DNA from: Butyricicoccus intestinisimiae | GTDB taxonomy: Bacteria > Bacillota > Clostridia > Oscillospirales > Butyricicoccaceae | DNA: 64,000 nt | Assembly: GCF_018918345.1 (NCBI RefSeq) | Contig: NZ_JAHLQI010000002.1 | Coordinates: 558,001 to 622,000 of the forward strand | Direction of reading: 5' to 3' | In this document: one piece after another, positions 52,477 through 61,695 of the stretch | How positions within the stretch are numbered: the first letter of the stretch is position 1 | Layout: each line of letters opens with the position of its first letter | The notes under the pieces: model-generated | Database searches by the model: none | What the model was told of the DNA's origin: nothing | What the model saw: the letters and a program-made list of their open reading frames with translations, nothing else | Program-made: the position numbers and the translations under genes

Positions 52477-53354
52477 CCGTTCTTCCCTCCTGCCTGTTTA
52501 TATGCAAGCAGCTGTGCAACTGCCTGCTCTATGGTATAACAGCCGGTATCGACTGGAATGCCGCGTTTTTTTAATTCCAGCAAAATCTTTGTAACCTGCG
52601 GCACGGTAAGTCCCGCCTGTTCCAATTCATCTGCCCGCGCAAACACTTCCTCCGGTTTTCCGGTCAGGAAAACCCGTCCGTTTTGCATGACCACCAAGCG
52701 ATCCGCCATGCGCGCCGCATCCTCCATCGAATGGGTAACGAGCACAATGGTTGTGCCGTGCAAATCGTGCAGGCGGCGAATGAGTTCGAACATTTCCCGG
52801 CGTCCTGCCGGATCCAGTCCCGCCGTCGGCTCATCGAGCACCAAAATCTCCGGCTGCATCGCCACAACGCCCGCCAGCGCGACGCGGCGTTTTTGTCCGC
52901 CGGACAGCTCAAACGGCGACTTGTCGCGCAGACTGACATCCAATCCGACATCTTCCATCGCCTGCGCAACACGCCGCTCAATCTCTGCGGCATCCAGTCC
53001 CATATTGGTTGGACCATAGGCGATATCCTTGCCAACTGTTTCTTCAAACAGCTGATATTCCGGATACTGGAACACCAGTCCGATGCGAAAGCGCACACGG
53101 CGAATATCGCAGTCTGAGGCAAAAATATTTTTTCCGTGCAAAAGCACTTGCCCGTCTGTCGGACGGAGCAGCCCGTTGAGATGCTGAATCAGGGTGGATT
53201 TTCCCGAACCGGTATGACCGATAATTGCCAAAAATTCGCCGCGCTCCACGTTTAGATTGACATGGTCGAGCGCCTTTTGCTCAAACGGTGTGCCCTTGCT
53301 GTATACATGGCTCAGGTCATGCACTTCCAAAATGGGAATATCTCGTTCGCTCAT
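52470..53354 (-). CDS. ecfA2: ECF transporter ATP-binding protein EcfA2
   Basis: ATPase of the ECF module (294 aa). Walker A GHTGSGKST, Q-loop FQYPEYQLFEETV, signature LSGGQKRRVALAG, Walker B ILVLDEPTAGLD and the H-loop VTHSMED are all intact. The FEETV after the Q-loop is typical of EcfA2. ATG at 53354 overlaps the ecfA1 stop (ATGA). Confidence 0.94.
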   Translation of the reverse strand: MSERDIPILEVHDLSHVYSKGTPFEQKALDHVNLNVERGEFLAIIGHTGSGKSTLIQHLNGLLRPTDGQVLLHGKNIFASDCDIRRVRFRIGLVFQYPEYQLFEETVGKDIAYGPTNMGLDAAEIERRVAQAMEDVGLDVSLRDKSPFELSGGQKRRVALAGVVAMQPEILVLDEPTAGLDPAGRREMFELIRRLHDLHGTTIVLVTHSMEDAARMADRLVVMQNGRVFLTGKPEEVFARADELEQAGLTVPQVTKILLELKKRGIPVDTGCYTIEQAVAQLLAYKQAGGKNGC

Positions 53355-54211
53355 TTTTGTGCGCCCCCTTTCAGCCATGCTTCCAGCCGGTCGGCGCATT
53401 CCGTGACGGTCAATGCATCCATCGGAATCTGCTCTCCAGCGGTCTGGTTGATGCGCTCCAGCAGTTCAATGCTCTGCGGCGCTTCCAGTCCCAACGCGCG
53501 CAGCCGTTTGGTCTGTGTGAAAATCTCGCGCGGTGTGCCGTCCATGACGAGATGCCCGCCGTCTAATACTGCGACACGCTGCGCCTGCACCGCTTCATCC
53601 ATGTGATGTGTAATCAAAATAATGGTAATGTGCTGCTTTTCGTGCAGTTCATGCAAAATACGCATAATGTCCGCACGTCCCTGCGGATCCAGCATAGCAG
53701 TCGGCTCATCAAGCACGATGCATTTCGGCTTCATGGCCAGCACGCCGGCAATGGCAACGCGCTGTTTTTGTCCGCCGGACAGCAAATGCGGCGCGTGCAG
53801 GTGATAGTCATACATCCCAACCATTTTGAGCGCCTGATAGACGCGGCTGCGGATTTCTTTGGGCTCTACACCCATATTTTCCGGACCAAACGCCGCATCT
53901 TCCTCTACGACGGTTGCGACAATCTGATTATCCGGATTCTGAAACACCATACTGCAGGCACGGCGAATGTCCCACAGTTGTTCTTCATCCATGGTATCCA
54001 TTCCATCCACCCAGATTCTGCCGCCGGACGGCAGATTGATGGCGTTGCACATGCGGGCAAACGTGGATTTTCCCGAGCCGTTTCTACCCAAAATCGCGGT
54101 GAACTGTCCATATGGAATTGTAAGATTCACACCGTCCAGCGCCAAATGCGTTGCACGGGAAAAATCTGTATAGCGGAAAGTTAAATTTTCCGCATGAATC
54201 ATGTCTGACAT
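53351..54211 (-). CDS. ecfA1: ECF transporter ATP-binding protein EcfA1
   Basis: ATPase of the ECF module (286 aa). Walker A GRNGSGKST, Q-loop FQNPDNQIVATVVEEDAAFG, LSGGQKQRVAIAG, Walker B CIVLDEPTAMLD and ITHHMDE are intact. The FQNPDNQ-VEED segment marks the EcfA1 type. It starts 18 bp after the methyltransferase gene. Confidence 0.95.
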   Translation of the reverse strand: MSDMIHAENLTFRYTDFSRATHLALDGVNLTIPYGQFTAILGRNGSGKSTFARMCNAINLPSGGRIWVDGMDTMDEEQLWDIRRACSMVFQNPDNQIVATVVEEDAAFGPENMGVEPKEIRSRVYQALKMVGMYDYHLHAPHLLSGGQKQRVAIAGVLAMKPKCIVLDEPTAMLDPQGRADIMRILHELHEKQHITIILITHHMDEAVQAQRVAVLDGGHLVMDGTPREIFTQTKRLRALGLEAPQSIELLERINQTAGEQIPMDALTVTECADRLEAWLKGGAQK

Positions 54212-54229
54212 GGTGTACTTCCTTTATTT

Positions 54230-55099
54230 TTACCGGTTGGTATTCACCCAGCGTGCCGTATTGCCGCACGGCAGGGCATAGCCCGTCGATTTCACCGGCA
54301 GACCCAGCTCCTGACAATCAATATGACCGCCAAAGCGAGAGGCAATCGTTGTGCCGAGAATATATCCCATGACAGCCGGTGCGAGACCTGTCGAATAGCT
54401 GTTGACAAGCAGAAACAGCGGATCATCCGACAGCAGCTGAGAGGTCAGCTGAATAAAATCAGCAATGTCATTTTCAATCTTCCAAACCTGTCCCGTCGGT
54501 CCTCTGCCGTAGCTCGGCGGATCCATAATGATGCCGTCATACTTATGTCCGCGGCGAATTTCACGCTCGACAAACTTCTTGCAGTCATCGACAATCCAGC
54601 GAATCGGACGATCTGCCAGACCCGAAGCCGCCGCATTTTCCTTTGCCCACTGGGTCATGCCCTTGGAGGCATCGACATGGCAGACGCTGGCGCCTGCAGC
54701 AGCTGCCGCCAGTGTTGCACCGCCGGTGTACGCAAACAAATTGAGGACTCGCACCGGCTTATCCGACTTGCGAATCAGTCCGTCTACATAATCCCAGTTT
54801 GCCGCCTGCTCCGGAAACAAACCGGTATGCTTAAAGTTCATCGGCTTGATGTGAAACGTGAGTTCGCGATAATGAATGTCCCACTGAGACGGCAGCTTTT
54901 TGATGTTCCACTTGCCGCCGCCGGAAGACGAGCGATGATAAGACGCATCTGCGGTTCTCCAAGCAGAAACGTTTTTCTGCTTCGGCCAGATTGCCTGCGG
55001 GTCCGGACGAACCAGCACCTGCTTGCCCCAGCGCTCTACTTTTTCGCCATTGCCGCAGTCGAGCACTTCAAAATCTTTCCATTTATCTGCAATCCACAT
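54230..55099 (-). CDS. Class I SAM methyltransferase (RlmI/RlmK-like)
   Basis: A 289-residue SAM-dependent methyltransferase resembling rRNA m5C/m2G methyltransferases. NLFAYTGGATLAAAAAGA is the SAM-binding motif I (about 120-137), VDASKGMTQWAKENA follows, and MDPPSYGRGPTG is the catalytic motif IV. It lacks a clear PUA domain. It is 12 bp after ygiQ, in the same transcript. The target nucleotide cannot be given. Confidence 0.82.
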   Translation of the reverse strand: MWIADKWKDFEVLDCGNGEKVERWGKQVLVRPDPQAIWPKQKNVSAWRTADASYHRSSSGGGKWNIKKLPSQWDIHYRELTFHIKPMNFKHTGLFPEQAANWDYVDGLIRKSDKPVRVLNLFAYTGGATLAAAAAGASVCHVDASKGMTQWAKENAAASGLADRPIRWIVDDCKKFVEREIRRGHKYDGIIMDPPSYGRGPTGQVWKIENDIADFIQLTSQLLSDDPLFLLVNSYSTGLAPAVMGYILGTTIASRFGGHIDCQELGLPVKSTGYALPCGNTARWVNTNR

Positions 55100-55111
55100 A
55101 TGATTCTCCTG

Positions 55112-57109
55112 TTATCTATGTTTGGTATATTTCTTCTTTTGGTTGGATTTCTGATCTCTGCGTCCGCCGCCGGAACGATTGCTTGTGCGCGCTGCACGCC
55201 GATCTGTCGTTCTGTCCGTTCTGCGCGATGGCTGCGTATTGCGTCCGCGACCGTGCCGTTTGGACGGCTTTTCCGTGTGTAAATGTGCAAAATGTTCATT
55301 GGGACGCGGACGAATCAGGCACTCTTTGCCATAGCCGATGAGATCTTCTCGTCCCGCCTGCAGCAGCGCTTTGATGACGATTGCGCGCTTATCCGGTCTG
55401 CGCCACTGCAGCAGTGCGCGCTGCATTTCCTTTTCCTCCGGTGTCTTGGCAACATACACCGGCTTCATCGTGCGCGGATCGACGCCGGAATAGTACATCG
55501 CTGTGGACAGCGTGCCCGGTGTCGGATAAAAATCCTGCACCTGCTGCGGCATATAGCCAATCGAGTGCAGATATTCTGCCAGATGCACGGCATCGCTCAG
55601 CTCTGCGCCCGGATGCGAGGACATCAGATACGGTACCAAGTACTGTTTTTTGCCCAATTTTGCATTGATGCGCTCATACCGCTCCTTGAACCGGCGGTAT
55701 ACGTCAAATGACGGTTTGCCCATATAATACAGCGCATGATCGCTCATGTGCTCCGGTGCGACTTTGAGCTGACCGCTGATATGATACTTGACCAGCTCCA
55801 GGAAAAATTCATCGTTGTCATCCGCCATCATGTAATCATAGCGCAGACCCGAACGCACAAATACCTTCTTGACGCCGGGAATTTCCCGCAGCTGACGCAG
55901 CAGCTTGAGATAGTCCGAATGATCTGCGCGCAAATTGCCGCAGGCCTTCGGGAACAGACAGCGCTTATTCTGACATAAGCCCTGTGTCTCTTGCTTCTTA
56001 CAAGCCGGAAAGCGGAAATTTGCCGTCGGGCCGCCGACATCATGAATATATCCCTTAAAATCCGGATGCTGAGCGATGCGCTTACCCTCTGCCACAACCG
56101 ATTCATGGGAGCGCGAGGAAATATATCTGCCCTGATGGAACGCCAGCGAGCAGAAATTACAGCCGCCGAAACAGCCGCGGTTGTGAATAATCGAAAACTG
56201 CACTTCTGCAATCGCCGGAACACCGCCGACAGCCTCATAACTCGGATGATAGGTTCTCTCATACGGCAAACCGTATACCCAGTCCATTTCCTCTGTCGTT
56301 AGCGGAATGGACGGCGGATTCTGCACCAGCAGGCGATGGCCATGCTTTTGTACAATTGCTTTTCCCGTAATATGGTCTTGCTGTGCGTACTGTATCTTTA
56401 CCGATTCTGCGTATTTGATTTTGTCCTCTACTGTTTCTTCCATAGACGGACACCACACAGCGGGGAACGAAATATCTTGTGCATTCTTGGTAAAATATGC
56501 CGTGCCGCGAACCTGTTTGCACACGTCCGGTCCGCGCTTTCCCGCCTTCAGATTCGCGGCGATTTCCAGCACGGATTTCTCGCCCATACCGAACATCAGA
56601 CCGTCTGCTCCCGCATCCTGCAGGATGGACGGCATAATATGATCCGCCCAATAATCATAGTGCGCAAAGCGGCGCAGACTCGCTTCGAGTCCGCCGAGAT
56701 AAATCGGCGTATTCGGAAACGCACGGCGCGCGAGCTTCGCATATACCGTTACCGCACGATCCGGACGCTTGCCGCCCACACCGCCGGGAGAATACGAATC
56801 GTCATGTCTCCGCTTTTTGGATGCCGTATAATGCGCCACCATGGAGTCAATATTGCCGCTGTTAATCAGCACCGCATAGCGCGGCTGTCCCATCGCCGCA
56901 AAATCCGCCTCCGAGCGAAAATCCGGCTGGGACAGAATTGCCACGCGATAGCCCGCATCCTCCAGCACACGCGAGATAACCGCCGTGCCAAACGACGGAT
57001 GATCCACATACGCATCACCGGTTACCAACAGAAAATCACAGTAATACCACCCGCGCGACACCATATCTTCTTTTGAAATCGGCAAAAAGCCGCCTGTTTT
57101 CTTTGCCAT
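55112..57109 (-). CDS. ygiQ: YgiQ family radical SAM protein (UPF0313)
   Basis: A 665-aa radical SAM protein. The cluster motif CFGGCNFCSLAFHQGR, preceded by IIHNRG, lies near residue 315; an N-terminal B12-binding-like region and a second Cys-rich part (CQNKRCLFPKACGNL) are visible. The C-terminal 60 residues are basic and Arg/Lys/Ser-rich, probably disordered. The biological reaction is unknown. It is the first gene of a run with the methyltransferase and ecf genes. Confidence 0.9.
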   Translation of the reverse strand: MAKKTGGFLPISKEDMVSRGWYYCDFLLVTGDAYVDHPSFGTAVISRVLEDAGYRVAILSQPDFRSEADFAAMGQPRYAVLINSGNIDSMVAHYTASKKRRHDDSYSPGGVGGKRPDRAVTVYAKLARRAFPNTPIYLGGLEASLRRFAHYDYWADHIMPSILQDAGADGLMFGMGEKSVLEIAANLKAGKRGPDVCKQVRGTAYFTKNAQDISFPAVWCPSMEETVEDKIKYAESVKIQYAQQDHITGKAIVQKHGHRLLVQNPPSIPLTTEEMDWVYGLPYERTYHPSYEAVGGVPAIAEVQFSIIHNRGCFGGCNFCSLAFHQGRYISSRSHESVVAEGKRIAQHPDFKGYIHDVGGPTANFRFPACKKQETQGLCQNKRCLFPKACGNLRADHSDYLKLLRQLREIPGVKKVFVRSGLRYDYMMADDNDEFFLELVKYHISGQLKVAPEHMSDHALYYMGKPSFDVYRRFKERYERINAKLGKKQYLVPYLMSSHPGAELSDAVHLAEYLHSIGYMPQQVQDFYPTPGTLSTAMYYSGVDPRTMKPVYVAKTPEEKEMQRALLQWRRPDKRAIVIKALLQAGREDLIGYGKECLIRPRPNEHFAHLHTEKPSKRHGRGRNTQPSRRTDRTTDRRAARTSNRSGGGRRDQKSNQKKKYTKHR

Positions 57110-57159
57110 ATCGTCCTCTTTTGACTGATTTTAGAAATTCCTAGTTTTTCTCAGCTTTT

Positions 57160-57188
57160 ATCATACCACAGCAGAGCGGAAGAAGAAA
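57160..57188 (-). promoter_or_regulatory. Possible promoter of the ygiQ-ecf run
   Basis: A good -10, TATGAT (57160-57165), has a weak -35 TTTCTT (57183-57188) at 17 bp on the minus strand. Confidence 0.35.
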
Positions 57189-57240
57189 CGGAATATTTTA
57201 CGAATTTCCTGTTTTTTTACTTTTACTTTCCGACACACGC

Positions 57241-57271
57241 AAAAACGCCCATCCCGCCAGCGGGATGGGCG
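57241..57271 (-). terminator. Terminator of the flavin reductase gene
   Basis: CGCCCATCCCG (57246-57256) pairs perfectly with CGGGATGGGCG (57261-57271); on the minus strand TTTTTGCG follows. Confidence 0.88.
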
Positions 57272-57292
57272 TCCAACACCCTATTCTATCAA

Positions 57293-57799
57293 TTAGTCGT
57301 TGACGTAAGCGGCAACGATCTGACCGATATACATCTTGTGGTAGTCCGGTGCATCGTATGCGTGCTCAAAAATCGGCATATCGGTGCAGTTCTCCGGCGG
57401 CAGCTCCTGTGCGTACATCTTCTTGCACACGAGGGTGTATGCAGCTTCCTCAAAGGTCGGCACGCCGTCAATCATGGTCTTGGTCAGACCGGATTCCTTG
57501 AGCTTGTCGATGTCGCGGCCGGACTTGGAGCCAGCCAGCTTGAGTGCATCCTCATGTCCCGGCTTCAGGCAGGTCACGGTGAACACATCGTTGTTCTCCA
57601 TATAGCCAAAGGTGTGACGGGAATGACGCACATAAACGGTCATTGCCGGCTTAAACCACAGTTCGCCCAGCATGCCCCAGTTGATGGTCATGAAATTGAA
57701 ATCATCCTCTGTACCGGCAGCCAGCAGCATCCACTTGTTGCAGATTTCGTCAATGGCGTTGCCCGGCAGCTCAGTCGGATCAATTTTACGGAAAGACAT
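57293..57799 (-). CDS. Flavin reductase-like FMN-binding protein
   Basis: A 168-aa split-barrel FMN-binding protein. CNKWMLLAAG, FNFMTINWGMLGELWFKPAM and YVRHSRHTFGYMENND are the usual flavin-contact segments. Such proteins reduce flavins or act as low-potential electron carriers in anaerobes. It is monocistronic, with its own terminator. AAGGAGG precedes the ATG. Confidence 0.88.
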   Translation of the reverse strand: MSFRKIDPTELPGNAIDEICNKWMLLAAGTEDDFNFMTINWGMLGELWFKPAMTVYVRHSRHTFGYMENNDVFTVTCLKPGHEDALKLAGSKSGRDIDKLKESGLTKTMIDGVPTFEEAAYTLVCKKMYAQELPPENCTDMPIFEHAYDAPDYHKMYIGQIVAAYVND

Positions 57800-57840
57800 A
57801 GTAAAAACCTCCTTGCGTATCTCTTGTTGTGTATACTGTT

Positions 57841-57870
57841 ATCTTACTATACTCCCGCCGCAATATGCAA
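57841..57870 (-). promoter_or_regulatory. Possible promoter of the flavin reductase gene
   Basis: TTGCAT (57865-57870) and TAAGAT (57841-57846) on the minus strand, 18 bp apart. A competing -10 TATAGT overlaps. Confidence 0.4.
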
Positions 57871-57906
57871 GCGGTTTGTGTATTTTCATGTGCTTAGAAT
57901 TTTGTA

Positions 57907-60648
57907 TCACGGCAGATCTCTTGCGCGCAGCTGCATCTGCATCCAATCATCACGCGTGATGAGCACGCGGCGCGGCTTGGAGCCTTCAAACGGGCCGACA
58001 ATGCCGCGCTGCTCCATCTGATCGACCAGACGCGCGGCGCGCGCATAGCCCAATTTCAAGCGGCGCTGCAGCATGGATACCGATGCCTGTCCCGACTCGA
58101 CAACAATGGTAATGGCCTGCGGCAGCAGCTCATCTTCGTCCTCGGAGGCGTCATAGCCGCCGGACGATTCGCTCTCCGCCTGCTTCTCGATGTGATCCAT
58201 TACCTCCTGCGAATATTCCGCCTCGGCATTTTTCTTCACGTACTGAATGACATGCTCGATTTCTTCGGTGCTGACAAAACAGCCCTGAATGCGCAGCGGT
58301 TTATTGAGATTGATAGGAGAGTACAGCATGTCGCCCTTGCCAATCAGCTTATCCGCGCCGACAGTGTCCAAAATAATGCGTGACTCAACCTGCGATGCAA
58401 CAGCAAACGCGATGCGTGACGGAATGTTCGACTTCATCAGACCGGTGATGACATCGGTGGACGGCCGCTGTGTTGCAACAACCAGATGCATACCGGCGGC
58501 ACGCGCCTTCTGCGCGATGCGGCAGATAGATGTCTCAACTTCCTTTGCCGCAACCATCATCAAATCCGCCAGCTCATCAATGACAATGACGATTTGCGGC
58601 AGATGCTCCATGCGCGGATGCACCATCTGCTGTCCGTCCGCGTCCTCGGTCTGCTGCTCTTGTTCCTGCTGCTGGCGCACCAGTTCATTGTAATCGCTCA
58701 GACCGCGCACACCGGATGCAGCAAACAGCGCATAGCGCCGTTCCATCTCGCTAACCGCCCAGCTCAAAGCACCGGATGCCTTTTTCGGGTCTGTGACAAC
58801 CGGAATCAGCAGGTGCGGAATGCCGTTGTAATTGCCCAGCTCGACCATTTTCGGGTCTACCATGATGAGCCGCACATCCGCCGGTGAAGATTTATACAGC
58901 AGTGAAATCAAAATCGAGTTGATGCACACGGATTTACCGGAGCCTGTTGTGCCGGCAATGAGCAAGTGCGGCATCTTTGCCAAATCAATGACCTGTGCCG
59001 TGCCAGTGATGTCCTTGCCCAGCGCAACCGACAAGCTCGCACGGGAGTTTTCAAAGTTTTTCGAGCCGATGACATCGCGCAGCGATACCATTTGTACCGT
59101 GCGGTTCGGCACCTCAATGCCAACCGCCAGTTTGTCCGGAATTGGCGCAATGCGGACGGTATCTGCGCCCAATGACAGGGCGATATCATCCGACAGCGAG
59201 GTGATGCGCGAGAATTTGACACCGCGCTCCATCTGAATTTCAAAGCGTGTGACGGACGGGCCGCGCACAATATTGATAATCTGCACATCAATGCCGAACG
59301 AGGACAGCGTATCGACCAGCCGCGCGGCGCTGTCGCGCAGCTCGGCGCGCACATCAGTATTGGAGGATTTCGGCGAACGGTTTAACAGACTGAGCGGCGG
59401 ATATTGATATTCTGCCGCCGGTACGTCCAGCGCACGGGAAATTTCCTGATGCACTTGCTGCCGTTCCTCTTTGGACGAGCTTTTTTCTTCCTGCGGGACA
59501 GCGGCTTGCTGCTCTGCCGCCGCGGCGGCCTCCTCCCAAGGCGGCACATCCGGTTCGGATTTCTGGGTGTTCGCTGTCGGTGTGTGCAGCGCCTCCGTGA
59601 GATCCGGCATCACATCCGCCAACCTGCGCCGATTGTCCATTTTCTTCTCATATCGCGCCCGCGAGGCGGCTGCTGCCTCCTCGCGCGCCTGATCAAATGC
59701 TTCGTTCTCAATCATGCCGCCGGACAAATCATCGGTCTTTTGCTGTTCAGCGTCACGCTGTGCCTGTTCCTGCTGCTTCATCAGCCGAGCCTTTCGGTGA
59801 TTGCCGCGCTGATTGCGCAGTCTGCCGATAAGACTGGTCTGTCCGAGTATCTGTGTGCCGTCGTCTTCGTCATCCAGCGGCTGCGTGCGCGTCTTTGCCG
59901 GCGTCACGGTCATATCGTGCTCGCGCAGCTGTTCGACGTCCTCATACAGCACGCCGCGCAGACGCATCCAGATGCGCGCCGGTGTGGTGTTGAAGATAAT
60001 GAGCAGCAAAATCATCATGAGCATGACGAGCAAAATTTTTGCGCCCATGCCGGACAGCAGGAGCGCAAGCACACTTGCCAGCATACCGCCGATGACACCG
60101 CCCATATGCAGATTTTGTCCGTTGTGCCACAGCTCAATGATGGATGTGAACGATATCGTCATGCGCGGATGAATGAGGATGCTCTGTGCCAGCGCACTCC
60201 ACAGCACCGGAAACAGCAAAATACTTGTCACGCGCAGGCGCACCGGCTGCAAATCGCACAGGGCGAACATGCCGCCCACGCACAAGGCAACCCAAAACAT
60301 CTGCGTGCCCCAGCCAATCAGTCCGCCGACCAGATGCAGCACACCTGTGAGCAAAATACCGTCCATTTGACACAGCGCAAGCACCAGCACAACCGCCAGC
60401 ATCAGAAGTCCGATGCCGACTGTGACGTTGTTCCAAACCTGATTGGTTTGCAGGATGTTCTGTGTCTGTCTTTTCGGCGCACTGCGGCGCGCGGAGCCGT
60501 TTTTTCCGGTTCCCGTGCGCTTGCGAGCCGCCGTATTGGTTGTTCTCGTGCCGCTGCTCCGAGAAGCTGTCCGCCGCGTTCCGGCGGACGTTTTTTTGTT
60601 TGACGCGGTCTTTTTTGTCCGCGTGCTTGTCTTTTTTGTATTTGCCAA
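57907..60648 (-). CDS. DNA translocase FtsK/SpoIIIE (TTG start)
   Basis: A 913-aa septal DNA pump. A Lys/Thr/Arg-rich N-terminus (about 1-60) precedes four transmembrane segments (about 75-220), an acidic Gln/Glu/Ala-rich linker (about 235-450), the motor with GTTGSGKSVCINS and VIVIDELADLMM, and a C-terminal gamma winged helix (about 850-913) with SVSMLQRRLKLGYARAARL. It moves chromosomes through closing septa and into the forespore. The TTG at 60648 (MANTKKTSTRT) has AGGTGG 9 nt upstream. The 27 residues further upstream in frame lack a ribosome site. Confidence 0.92.
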   Translation of the reverse strand: MANTKKTSTRTKKTASNKKTSAGTRRTASRSSGTRTTNTAARKRTGTGKNGSARRSAPKRQTQNILQTNQVWNNVTVGIGLLMLAVVLVLALCQMDGILLTGVLHLVGGLIGWGTQMFWVALCVGGMFALCDLQPVRLRVTSILLFPVLWSALAQSILIHPRMTISFTSIIELWHNGQNLHMGGVIGGMLASVLALLLSGMGAKILLVMLMMILLLIIFNTTPARIWMRLRGVLYEDVEQLREHDMTVTPAKTRTQPLDDEDDGTQILGQTSLIGRLRNQRGNHRKARLMKQQEQAQRDAEQQKTDDLSGGMIENEAFDQAREEAAAASRARYEKKMDNRRRLADVMPDLTEALHTPTANTQKSEPDVPPWEEAAAAAEQQAAVPQEEKSSSKEERQQVHQEISRALDVPAAEYQYPPLSLLNRSPKSSNTDVRAELRDSAARLVDTLSSFGIDVQIINIVRGPSVTRFEIQMERGVKFSRITSLSDDIALSLGADTVRIAPIPDKLAVGIEVPNRTVQMVSLRDVIGSKNFENSRASLSVALGKDITGTAQVIDLAKMPHLLIAGTTGSGKSVCINSILISLLYKSSPADVRLIMVDPKMVELGNYNGIPHLLIPVVTDPKKASGALSWAVSEMERRYALFAASGVRGLSDYNELVRQQQEQEQQTEDADGQQMVHPRMEHLPQIVIVIDELADLMMVAAKEVETSICRIAQKARAAGMHLVVATQRPSTDVITGLMKSNIPSRIAFAVASQVESRIILDTVGADKLIGKGDMLYSPINLNKPLRIQGCFVSTEEIEHVIQYVKKNAEAEYSQEVMDHIEKQAESESSGGYDASEDEDELLPQAITIVVESGQASVSMLQRRLKLGYARAARLVDQMEQRGIVGPFEGSKPRRVLITRDDWMQMQLRARDLP

Positions 60649-60894
60649 TGGAAAATACCACCTGTTCCTTCTATAGCGTATTGCTATCGTACCATAAAAC
60701 CGGAAAAAATGCCACATTGACCGTTGCATTTTTCTTCTCAGGTCTGTATTCTATAATATAGACAGGAAGATATGCTGCCGTGCGCACGGCATGCCGGTTC
60801 GTTTGCAAACTTTTTTCTTTTCCGGCGCTGTTGTTCACACTTTTGTAATAGCCTCCTGTTATACTTTTATTCATCATAGAAAGGAATCTGTCCT

Positions 60895-61695
60895 TTGAAT
60901 ACAGCGATTATTCTCAGCTATGACGGCACTGCCTATCACGGCTGGCAGACCCAGCGCAACGCAAGCTCCGTACAGCAGACCGTGACCGAAGCGCTCGCCT
61001 CCCTTTTGGGACAGGACGTGTCGGTGTCCGGTGTCGGCCGCACGGATGCCGGTGTCCACGCGCGGCGGTATGTCGCCAATTTTCACGGCACACATACCAT
61101 TCCGATGGATCGTCTGCCGTTCGCCATCAACGCCCATCTTCCGATGGACATTGCGGTATCCGGTGCAGCGCTCGTTCCGGACGATTTTGACGCCCGCTTC
61201 AACTGCACGCGCAAGGAGTATACCTATTTGATTGCTCCGGGAAAAATCCGCGATCCGTTCGCGGTGAGCCGCAGTTATTTCTATCCCTATTCTCTGGATG
61301 TCGATGCCATGCAGCAGGCGGCACAGTATTTTATCGGCAAAAAGGATTTTGCCGCCGTCCGCTCGGTAGGCACGCCGGTCAAATCCACGGTGCGCGAGAT
61401 TTTCACGTGCAGCGCAGACGCTGTCGGCGCACTGGTTCGCATCCGCGTTTCCGCAGACGGCTTTTTATACAACATGGTGCGGGCAATTTCCGGCACACTG
61501 CTGTACGCCGGTCAGGGAAAATTCCGTCCGGAAGACATCGCGCGCATTCTGGCGAGCTGTGACCGCGAGCAGGCCGGCCCGACACTCCCGCCGCAGGGAT
61601 TGTACATGACGCGCCTATGGTATGACACAACGCCGGAGCTTGACCAATTCCATCTGGCAGCCGACGAAGGTGTACCCGGAGGGCTTCCGATATGA
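60895..61695 (+). CDS. truA: tRNA pseudouridine(38-40) synthase TruA (TTG start)
   Basis: Modifies U38-U40 of tRNA anticodon arms (266 aa). Catalytic Asp lies in VGRTDAGVHA (about 47-56); LSYDGTAYHGWQ and FLYNMVRAISGTLL are also signatures. The TTG start has AAAGGAA upstream. The stop overlaps the start of the next gene (61692). The 246-bp gap before it (60649-60894) contains no clear gene. Confidence 0.95.
   Translation: MNTAIILSYDGTAYHGWQTQRNASSVQQTVTEALASLLGQDVSVSGVGRTDAGVHARRYVANFHGTHTIPMDRLPFAINAHLPMDIAVSGAALVPDDFDARFNCTRKEYTYLIAPGKIRDPFAVSRSYFYPYSLDVDAMQQAAQYFIGKKDFAAVRSVGTPVKSTVREIFTCSADAVGALVRIRVSADGFLYNMVRAISGTLLYAGQGKFRPEDIARILASCDREQAGPTLPPQGLYMTRLWYDTTPELDQFHLAADEGVPGGLPI

Noticed and set aside
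53262-53606. Small plus-strand ORFs in the ecf region
   Set aside because: Antisense to ecfA genes with intact Walker motifs; no ribosome site.
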